From Aldehydirespirator sp965117015 (GTDB lineage: Bacteria > Actinomycetota > Acidimicrobiia > Acidimicrobiales > Aldehydirespiratoraceae), in the NCBI GenBank assembly GCA_965117015.1, contig OZ220747.1, forward strand, positions 2,542,001 to 2,606,000: a stretch of 64,000 nt of DNA, given 5' to 3'. The position numbers and the translations under genes were made by a program. Position 1 is the first letter of the stretch. Each line of letters begins with the position of its first letter. Shown here piece after piece: positions 57,679 to 64,000 of this stretch. Below the pieces are notes generated by a model. The model searched no databases, was not told the DNA's origin, and saw nothing but the letters and a program-made list of their open reading frames with translations.

Positions 57679-59328
57679 ATGCGGCGGCAGAGTGTTCTGA
57701 ACAGGCCCCTCCTGCATGTCGCCGGACCGTCGGCACTGGTCATGGCCCCGCTGCTGGGGCTGACGTTCCACAGCGATCAGCGAATCATGATGTATTGGCT
57801 GACCGGTGCGTTCGGAGCGGATCCGTTCGCGATCGTGAACCAGAACCTTGCTGAGATCGGTGACTTTCTCAGGCAGGGCAACTTCCGTCCCCTGGGCCGG
57901 TTCGTCATATACATGGAGCAGACCTCCGTCTTCGAGATCGCGGCGGGGACCGGGGTGGCACCTCATGTGATCCAGGGAGTCGTCCGCCTCGTCATGGTGG
58001 CCGCCCTGGCCGTGGCGGCCATGGCCTTCGTGGTCGCGCTGCATGATTCCGCGGCCCACCGATCCTCAAGGCCCTCAATGGTGCCGACCCGGGTGCTGTC
58101 GGCCCCGGTTCCCCCGTTGCTGGCCGGCTTTCCGTTGGTGCTGGCCTCGACGCTCGTCGTGTCCGGCGCCTTGCACCCCGTCTCGTTCTTCCCGTTCTTC
58201 TTCGTGTCTGCCGCCATCTACCTGTTGCTGGTGCCTCTGTATGTCGGGTCCACGGCAGCCCTGACCCGAAGGGGCTTGGGGCTTCGCCATGCGGCCCTGT
58301 GCGCCGTGCTGGGAATGGTCAGTGCCATGACGTCGGAGCTCCTCTACCTGGTTCCCGTCGTGTGCTTGCTCACAATCGCGGCTCGCGGGTGGCTGTCGCG
58401 CCAGCCTGGACGTGAACTGGTCCGGAGCTCGGCCTTCTCCCGTCTCGTGGCGCTGTCGGCCGGGTTCCTGGTGGTGTTCGTGCCCAGCCGTCTGGCCATC
58501 GCGGCGGAGTGCTCGCGGGGCGAATGCTACGAGGGCTCCTCTGCGGTTCTATCGACCCTGTCGGTCGAGCAATGGCTCGGCCGGGCGGTGGCCGGGCTGC
58601 AATTCCGCACGCTGTCGTCGACGCTGGCCGGCGACTACGACAATCTGTCCACGGCGCGCGACCCGATCGACTTCGTGACCAATGTCTGGCTGATCCTTGT
58701 TGTCCTGTCGCTGGCTTACTTCGCCGTCACGGCTGCGATCCGAGTATCGCGGGCGCCCGCGTCCGCCGGTCGCCTTCCCGCCGGGGACCTGCGCAGGTTC
58801 GGTGCGGCGCTGTGTGGATTCGGGGGCCTCCTCGCTCTGGCGACGACTCTGATGGTCAGCCTCTCGGAGGGTTTGCAGGGATGGCAAGACCGCGGCTTCG
58901 GACTGGACCAGTGGCGCGATTCGCTGCTGGTACAGGTTGCTTGGGCGCTCATCTTCTACGGCCTCGCCGTCGTCGCGCTGTCGTACATCGGTCGGGGGAA
59001 CGAAGGCCGGCGAGCCCGAAGAGCCTGGCTGGCTGCGGGAGTGACAGCATTGGTGTTCGTCATGTCGATGAACGCATTCATGGCCAACGACAAGTTCTCG
59101 ATCTGGAGACGTACGGGATCCGACGGCAGCGCCGTCAACCTCATCTCCACCGCCAGCGTCGACTTCGACCGGTCGGAGCGGGGTCAGGCCATACGGTGCG
59201 AGCTCATTTCGGCCTACACCGAGCGCAACTGCACCGATTGCTGGCATTCGGGCCAGCGAGTGCTCGAGGAGCTGAACCGGTTGTCGAGGTCCAGGTACAA
59301 CGCGGACTTCTGCCCGGTCGAGAACTGA
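57679..59328 (+). CDS. Uncharacterised polytopic membrane protein, paralogue B
   Basis: A membrane protein of 549 residues homologous to the divergent paralogue A: SALVMAPLLGLTFHSDQR, QGNFRPLGRFVIYMEQ, VPSRLAIAAECSRGECYEGS, RDSLLVQVAWALIFY, and the C-terminal RCELISAYTERNC...ADFCPVEN. Roughly ten helices are predicted. Spacing between the landmarks is nearly the same in both proteins. Two extra cysteines (NCTDCW) occur near the C-terminus. The cytosolic/exoplasmic orientation is not certain. The gene is followed after 6-21 bases by the CPBP protease gene and heads a run to the right edge of the window. Confidence 0.82.
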   Translation: MRRQSVLNRPLLHVAGPSALVMAPLLGLTFHSDQRIMMYWLTGAFGADPFAIVNQNLAEIGDFLRQGNFRPLGRFVIYMEQTSVFEIAAGTGVAPHVIQGVVRLVMVAALAVAAMAFVVALHDSAAHRSSRPSMVPTRVLSAPVPPLLAGFPLVLASTLVVSGALHPVSFFPFFFVSAAIYLLLVPLYVGSTAALTRRGLGLRHAALCAVLGMVSAMTSELLYLVPVVCLLTIAARGWLSRQPGRELVRSSAFSRLVALSAGFLVVFVPSRLAIAAECSRGECYEGSSAVLSTLSVEQWLGRAVAGLQFRTLSSTLAGDYDNLSTARDPIDFVTNVWLILVVLSLAYFAVTAAIRVSRAPASAGRLPAGDLRRFGAALCGFGGLLALATTLMVSLSEGLQGWQDRGFGLDQWRDSLLVQVAWALIFYGLAVVALSYIGRGNEGRRARRAWLAAGVTALVFVMSMNAFMANDKFSIWRRTGSDGSAVNLISTASVDFDRSERGQAIRCELISAYTERNCTDCWHSGQRVLEELNRLSRSRYNADFCPVEN

Positions 59329-59349
59329 TCGCCGATGCCGGAGGGCCAC

Positions 59350-60051
59350 ATGCCGACGATGATGCCGGCCACGACCCGGCTGAAGTGGGCGGTGGTCGGA
59401 TGGACTCTGGGGTTCTTGGGGAGCCTGGCCGCGGTGCTGGTGGTTGTGGCTCTGTTCGGGCTGGACTTTGGCGACGACGCGTCCTCGGAGTTGACGCTGG
59501 GCCCGCTGCTCCTGCTGCAGGTTCCGCTGTGGATCGGCCTGCTGGGCACGCCGCTGCTGGCCCGGACGCGCGGCCTGCGCTGGCGCGAGCAGATGGGGTG
59601 GCGAATGCGGCCCGCAGATGTGCCCATAGGCATCGCCGCTGGCCTGCTGCTGCAGTTCGTGCTGCTCCCGCTTCTCTACCTCCCGATCCTCGAGGTGTTC
59701 GAGGATCTCGACGTGGAGGGTCCGGCCCGGGAGCTGACCGAGATGGCCGGGGCCGCTCCGGAGGTCGCGATGCTGGTGTTCATGACCGTGATCGCGGCTC
59801 CCCTCACGGAGGAGGTGTTCTTCCGGGGCCTGCTTCAGGGAGCGCTGCGCGATCGGTTCGGCCCGGTCCGTGCGGTGGTGATCTCCTCGCTGGCCTTCGC
59901 GGTCGTTCACTTCCAGGTGGTGCAGTTCCCGGCGCTGCTCGTGATCGGGGTGGTGCACGCTCTGCTGGTGCTGGCCACCGGACGCCTGGGCGCGGCCCTG
60001 TGGTCGCACGTCGCCTTCAACGCCGCCACCGTGGTGGTCCTGCTGTCGTGA
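59350..60051 (+). CDS. CPBP-family intramembrane metalloprotease
   Basis: An integral membrane protease of about 233 residues from the CAAX-protease/bacteriocin-processing (ABI) family. The three catalytic segments are visible: TEEVFFRGLLQGAL (Glu-Glu-x3-Arg), a histidine in AFAVVHFQVVQF, and the last histidine in LWSHVAFNAATVV. There are six to eight helices. ATG 59350 is chosen because GGAGGG lies four bases before it; ATG 59335 is in frame and 6 bases after the previous stop. The next gene starts on its stop codon (GTGA). It may process a membrane or lipidated partner, which is unidentified. Confidence 0.9.
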   Translation: MPTMMPATTRLKWAVVGWTLGFLGSLAAVLVVVALFGLDFGDDASSELTLGPLLLLQVPLWIGLLGTPLLARTRGLRWREQMGWRMRPADVPIGIAAGLLLQFVLLPLLYLPILEVFEDLDVEGPARELTEMAGAAPEVAMLVFMTVIAAPLTEEVFFRGLLQGALRDRFGPVRAVVISSLAFAVVHFQVVQFPALLVIGVVHALLVLATGRLGAALWSHVAFNAATVVVLLS

Positions 60052-62870
60052 GGCTGCCGGACGGCGTGTCGGAACCCAGCAGGCGAACCACTTCCGTACT
60101 CACGTCGGTGCTCGTCGGCGCGGTGGTGGCGCTGGTGACGGCGTTCTTGGTGGCCAACCTGAGGCCGTGGCTCTGGTTCACGGACACCACGCCCACCGGA
60201 GGCGATCTCGGAGCCCATGTCTGGGCGCCCGCGTACCTGCGCGACGTCCTGATCGGCGAGTTGAGGCTCACCGGGTGGACCCACGACTGGTACGCGGGCT
60301 TTCCCGCCTTCACGTTCTACATGGTGGTCCCCTCGTTGCTCGTGGTGGTCGTCGACGCGGGCCTCGGGCTTCACGAGGCGGTGTTCGCCCACCTCGCGGT
60401 GGCTCTCGCGGCCGGTGCGGCCGCGCTGGTGGTGGCCCGGCGGGCAGGACGGCCCGCCGGTCAGTGCTGGGCCATCGCGTTGGCCGTCGCCGGGGTGGCC
60501 GGTGCGGCCAAGCTGCTCGTCGACGCCCCGGCGGCCGACCGCGCCCTGGCCGCGCTGCTGCTGCCCGCCGCCGCGGCCTGGTGCGCCTGGTACGGCCTGC
60601 GTCGCAGACCCCGCTGGCGGGCGGGAGCGTCGGTGGCCGCGGCCACCCTGGCGCTCGTTGTGGTCCCCATGCCGTACGGCGTGTCACTGAAGCTCGTGAC
60701 GATCGCGGGGGTCGTGGCGCTGCCCGCGGCGGTGTGGGCGATGACCCGCCTGGGCGGGATCGGAGCTGAGGGTCAAGCGCTGGCTGCCGTGGCCACCCTG
60801 CTGTTCCTCTTCGATCGCTCGTTCAACATCTACGGCGGGAACCTGATGTCCACCATGGCGGGCGAGTTCGCCTACTCGCTGGGCCTGGCCAGCGCGGTCC
60901 TCTACATCGGAGTTGCCGTCCGGGGCATGCAGACCGACCGGCACAGGATCCTGGCCGGCGCGCTGCTGGCCCTCACCGGGCTGATGCACCTGTTCTCTGC
61001 CTTCTTCGCGCTGGCTGCGGTGGCCGCACTGCTGCTCGTCCTGCCCTGGCGGGCCGCCGAATGGCGACGCCGGCTGGTGTGGACCGTCTCCAGCGGGGCG
61101 CTGGCCGCCGCGCTCAGCGCGTGGTGGGTGCTGCCCTTCTGGTGGAACCGGGGCCTGCTGAACGACATGGGCTGGGGCAAGGAGCGCCGCTACCTGTCCT
61201 CGCTGTGGTCGCGCAGCTCCTTCGACTACAGCTTCCTGGAGAACGATCCGCCGCTGCAGCTGTTCGTCGTGTTGGCGGCGGCCGGCGCAGTGCTGCTGTT
61301 CTACCGGCGGGAACGGCTCGGCATGGCCCTGGCGCTCACCGGGGCGATCGTGGCCGCCGGCTTCCTGATCCTGCCCGAGGGGCGTCTGTGGAACGTTCGG
61401 ATCCTGCCCTTCTACTACCTCACCGTCTACCTGACGGCTGCACTCGGCCTCGGCGAGGCGATCCGGACGGGCCGCTCGGCCCTCGACCGGCGGCAGGCGG
61501 CCCGTGCCGCCCGTGCTGCCGAGGGCGCCGAAGGTGCCGAAGATGTCGAGGATGTCGAGGCGGGTCGGATCGGGAAGTCGGCGGGTGCTGCGGTCGCGGG
61601 CGGTTCGGTGATGCTGGCTGCAGTCGCGGTAATGGTGCTGGTGGGACTGCCGCTGCGGTCCCTGCCCTTCGGGAATCTCGGTGACGACGGCGTCTACCGT
61701 TGGGGACCGTTCAGCTCCAGCGAGTCCAACCTCGGGCCGTACTGGGTCGAGTACAACTTCGAGGGCTACGAGGGCAGGGGACCCACGGCCGCCGGCGGGG
61801 GCAGCTCGGAGTATTGGGACCTCGTCGCGACCATGGACCGGATCGGCGAGAGCCACGGCTGCGGCCCGGCCCTCTGGGAGTACGAATCCGGCCGGCTCGG
61901 CTCCTACGGCACTCCGATGGCGCCCATGCTGCTGCCGTACTGGACCGACCGGTGCATCGCGTCGATGGAGGGCCTCTACTTCGAGGCCTCGGCCACCGTC
62001 CCGTACCATTTCCTGATGCAGTCGGAGTTGTCGACCGCCCCCTCTCGAGCACAGCGGGACCTGCCCTATTCGGGACTCGACGTAGACACGGGCATCGAGC
62101 ACCTGCGGCTCATGGGGGTTCGCTACTACATGGCGTTCTCCGACGACGCGGTGAGCCAGGCCCGAGCCGCGGCGGACCTCACCGAGGTCGGGGCGACGCC
62201 GCTGGGCCCGTGGGTCGTGTTCGAGGTATCCGGCTACGCGCCGGCGGTCGGGCTGTCGAGGCTGCCGGTGGTGGTCGACGGCCTCGACGACTCGGACGAC
62301 GAGTGGCTCGAGGCATCGGTGGGAGCGTTCCTGGCCACCGGCCGGGACGGGCCGGTGCTCGCGGCCGACGGGCCCGCCGACTGGCCCCGGATGACTCTTC
62401 CCGACATCCGGGGTGAGCGCCGCGATGACCCGTCCGGCGCTGACTTGGGCCGCCAGCACGTGATGCGGCGGCTGTCGGATGTCCTTGGAGATGTCGCTCC
62501 GGCCGAGAACGTCGAGCCGGCAGAGGTCAGCGGCCTCGTCCGCGGCGACCATTCGATCTCCTTCTCGGTGGACCGGGTGGGGTCGCCGGTTCTGGTGCGA
62601 ACCTCGTACTTCCCGAACTGGTCGGTGTCGGGCGCGCACGGGCCCTACCGCGTGACGCCCAACTTCATGGTGGTGGTGCCGACCGGTACCGAGGTCCGCC
62701 TGACCTACGGCCGCAGCGGTGTGGAGTGGTTCTCGATGGCGGTCACCCTGGTGGGACTGGCGGCCGTCGTGTGGCTCCTGGCGCGCTCGAGGAGGGCTCA
62801 GGAGGCCGGAACCGGTGCGACCGGGACGCCGGGAGAGACCGAGTCGTCCGGAGACCCGGCCCGGCCGTGA
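60048..62870 (+). CDS. Large membrane protein with 6-pyruvoyl-tetrahydropterin-synthase-related (PF10131-like) region
   Basis: A 940-residue membrane protein with about 13 helices in the first 520 residues and a large exoplasmic C-terminal domain. The GT-C-like first loop is GGDLGAHVWAPAYLRDVLI, then HDWYAGFPAFTFYMVVPSL. This DWYxGFPxFxFY pattern is the mark of the PTPS_related family, which despite the name is glycosyltransferase-like. A late charged cytosolic loop (AAEGAEGAEDVEDVEAG) precedes the last core helix, and one more helix (WFSMAVTLVGLAAVVWLL) lies near the end. GTG 60048 overlaps the CPBP stop and its stop overlaps the GT2 start, so translation is coupled in this run. Confidence 0.86.
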   Translation: MRLPDGVSEPSRRTTSVLTSVLVGAVVALVTAFLVANLRPWLWFTDTTPTGGDLGAHVWAPAYLRDVLIGELRLTGWTHDWYAGFPAFTFYMVVPSLLVVVVDAGLGLHEAVFAHLAVALAAGAAALVVARRAGRPAGQCWAIALAVAGVAGAAKLLVDAPAADRALAALLLPAAAAWCAWYGLRRRPRWRAGASVAAATLALVVVPMPYGVSLKLVTIAGVVALPAAVWAMTRLGGIGAEGQALAAVATLLFLFDRSFNIYGGNLMSTMAGEFAYSLGLASAVLYIGVAVRGMQTDRHRILAGALLALTGLMHLFSAFFALAAVAALLLVLPWRAAEWRRRLVWTVSSGALAAALSAWWVLPFWWNRGLLNDMGWGKERRYLSSLWSRSSFDYSFLENDPPLQLFVVLAAAGAVLLFYRRERLGMALALTGAIVAAGFLILPEGRLWNVRILPFYYLTVYLTAALGLGEAIRTGRSALDRRQAARAARAAEGAEGAEDVEDVEAGRIGKSAGAAVAGGSVMLAAVAVMVLVGLPLRSLPFGNLGDDGVYRWGPFSSSESNLGPYWVEYNFEGYEGRGPTAAGGGSSEYWDLVATMDRIGESHGCGPALWEYESGRLGSYGTPMAPMLLPYWTDRCIASMEGLYFEASATVPYHFLMQSELSTAPSRAQRDLPYSGLDVDTGIEHLRLMGVRYYMAFSDDAVSQARAAADLTEVGATPLGPWVVFEVSGYAPAVGLSRLPVVVDGLDDSDDEWLEASVGAFLATGRDGPVLAADGPADWPRMTLPDIRGERRDDPSGADLGRQHVMRRLSDVLGDVAPAENVEPAEVSGLVRGDHSISFSVDRVGSPVLVRTSYFPNWSVSGAHGPYRVTPNFMVVVPTGTEVRLTYGRSGVEWFSMAVTLVGLAAVVWLLARSRRAQEAGTGATGTPGETESSGDPARP

Positions 62871-63595
62871 GGTTCTCGGTGATCGTTCCGGCCTACCGCG
62901 AGGCGGGACGCATCGGCGACACGGTCGCCGCCCTGCGCACCGCCCTGGCCGGCGTGAAGGCCGACGGCGGCGCGGAGATCGTGGTGGTCGACGACGGCTC
63001 CGACGACGGCACCGCCGATGCCGCTCGAGTTGCCGATGCCGACGTAGTGGTTGAACTCGGCGTGAACCGGGGCAAGGGCGAGGCGGTAAGGGTCGGGATG
63101 CGGGCCGCTTCTGGACAGGTCGTGGCATTCACTGATGCCGACCTTGCCTACGCGCCGAACCAGCTCGTGAGACTGCTGGAAGAGGTGGAGCGGGGTGCCG
63201 ATGTGGTCGTTGGCGACCGTCGCCATCCGGACTCGGTGGCCGTCACCGACCCGTCTTGGCTGCGCGGCGCTGGTAGCCGGACCGTGGCCGTGGTCCGGAG
63301 GTTGCTGAGACTGAGTCCCGGCCGTGACACGCAGTGCGGCCTCAAGGCCTTCTCGCGGGAAGCCGCCCTGTCGCTGGCCGGGGCTTCGGTGATGGACCGG
63401 TTCTCGATGGACGTGGAGATTCTCTGGCTCTCCGACCGCCTGGGTCTGGATGTGCGAGAGTTGCCGGTCGAGGTTGTCAACCGGCAGTCGTCCTCGGTCC
63501 GGGTCGTCAGCGACGGTTGGGAGCTGGTGCTCGACATGTGCCGCATCCGGATGCGGGCCCTGCTGGGCCGGTACCCGAGCAAGCCCGGCGGGTAG
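62867..63595 (+). CDS. GT2 glycosyltransferase, polyprenyl-phosphate mannose/glucose synthase-like
   Basis: A 242-residue soluble GT2 enzyme like dolichyl-phosphate mannose synthase: FSVIVPAYREAGRIGDTV, IVVVDDGSDDGTADAA, NRGKGEAVRVGMRAA, the metal site FTDADLAYAPNQLV, and DTQCGLKAFSREAAL. MDRFSMDVEILWLSDRLGL is the acceptor-side segment. It could supply the lipid-linked sugar for the large membrane protein upstream, with which it is coupled (GTGA overlap at 62867). The next gene starts one base after its stop. Confidence 0.92.
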   Translation: MRFSVIVPAYREAGRIGDTVAALRTALAGVKADGGAEIVVVDDGSDDGTADAARVADADVVVELGVNRGKGEAVRVGMRAASGQVVAFTDADLAYAPNQLVRLLEEVERGADVVVGDRRHPDSVAVTDPSWLRGAGSRTVAVVRRLLRLSPGRDTQCGLKAFSREAALSLAGASVMDRFSMDVEILWLSDRLGLDVRELPVEVVNRQSSSVRVVSDGWELVLDMCRIRMRALLGRYPSKPGG

Positions 63596-64000
63596 ATGGC
63601 GGTGGCCGACCTCGACGCCATCTTCAAGGCCTACGACATCCGCGGGATCGTGGGATCCGAGATCGACGCCGAAGCGTGCTTCGCCATCGGAGCGGCCTTC
63701 GGAGGTCACGGGCGCGATCGGGGCTCGGCCCGTGTAGTGGTCGGGCGCGACATGCGCCCCGACGGCGCCGAGCTGTCTGCGGCCTTCTGCCGGGGCGCGG
63801 CTGCGGCCGGCGTCGACGTGATGGACATCGGCATGTGCGCTACCGAGATGGTGTACTTCGCGTCCGGGCTCTTCGACGTCCCCGGCGCGATGTTCACCGC
63901 CTCGCACAACCCGGTCGGCTACAACGGCATCAAGCTCTGCGGCCCGGGAGCGTCGCCCATCGGGACCGGCACGGGATTGGAGGCGATCAAGGCCCGCGCC
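63596..64000 (+). CDS. manB: Phosphomannomutase/phosphoglucomutase (partial, C-terminus off window)
   Basis: The first 135 codons of an alpha-D-phosphohexomutase that interconverts mannose-6-P and mannose-1-P. It opens LDAIFKAYDIRGIVGSEI, has VVVGRDMRPDGAELSAA, and includes the phosphoserine active site MFTASHNPVGYNGIKLCG. The frame is open at the right edge; about 320 residues should follow. ATG 63596 follows the GT2 stop directly, with GTG 63602 as alternative. Its product feeds the ManC-like enzyme at 42780, completing the route to GDP-mannose. Confidence 0.95.
   Translation, partial: MAVADLDAIFKAYDIRGIVGSEIDAEACFAIGAAFGGHGRDRGSARVVVGRDMRPDGAELSAAFCRGAAAAGVDVMDIGMCATEMVYFASGLFDVPGAMFTASHNPVGYNGIKLCGPGASPIGTGTGLEAIKARA

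Noticed and set aside
1..64000. tRNA, rRNA, riboswitch, prophage or insertion sequence
   Set aside because: I looked through the intergenic gaps, all shorter than 300 bases, and found no cloverleaf, rRNA-like, T-box- or cobalamin-like pattern and no transposase, integrase or phage protein.

Overview
The window is about 64 kb of high-GC DNA with tightly packed genes, frequent GTG/TTG starts, many 4-base GTGA/ATGA/TTGA start-stop overlaps and short TANNNT boxes just upstream of start codons. The gene content (homodimeric AceE, Ku plus a stand-alone LigD-type polymerase, CofD/CofE for F420, a biotin carboxylase/BCCP fusion, MoeZ, DUF5719, LCP protein) points to an actinobacterium. S-layer-homology domains and many large membrane glycosyltransferases suggest the class Acidimicrobiia, but that is an inference from gene content only. 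I see no tRNA or rRNA gene, CRISPR array, transposase, integrase or prophage gene, and no stretch of more than 300 bases lacks a gene.

Region 1 (1-11.3 kb) is central metabolism: aceE (cut by the left edge), rnhA, an SDR epimerase, a LapA-type membrane protein with a 30-residue overlapping ORF, then lpdA, the E2 acyltransferase and a single-frame fusion of LipB with LipA. E1, E2, E3 and the lipoate-attachment machinery therefore lie within 9.3 kb. An M24 peptidase and a membrane protein follow.

Region 2 (11.3-18.8 kb) holds housekeeping and repair genes: Ku and a LigD-type polymerase (NHEJ), PepA, a small-molecule kinase-like protein, an uncharacterised protein behind an unusually good promoter/operator, a sirtuin, and a MoeZ-like protein with its rhodanese domain at the N-terminus. 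A 12-bp inverted repeat sits on the moeZ promoter and start codon.

Region 3 (18.9-53.8 kb) is a cell-surface polysaccharide locus with a few metabolic genes inside it. It has a flippase, an O-antigen-ligase-type protein, an ABC exporter pair, a polyprenyl sugar-phosphate transferase, several GT2 and GT-C-type enzymes, nucleotide-sugar genes (wecB, ugd, manC, galE, gmd, rmd), the pyruvyl transferase CsaB, an LCP ligase, and a secreted SpoIID protein with three SLH domains. CsaB, WecB, LCP and SLH together suggest that an SLH protein is held on a pyruvylated wall polymer. Embedded genes are bccA, birA and the F420 genes cofD/cofE. A large GT2/membrane protein and its DUF5719 partner close the region.

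Region 4 (53.8-64 kb) has ftsH, two divergently transcribed paralogous membrane proteins, a CPBP protease, a 940-residue membrane protein, another GT2 and the start of a phosphomannomutase (cut by the right edge).

Non-coding structure worth noting: a 58-bp repeat in three nearly identical copies; a 40-bp element beside both bccA and birA; a 41-bp duplication of the ftsH promoter and start region; tandem 48-bp hairpins; and hairpins at convergent junctions.
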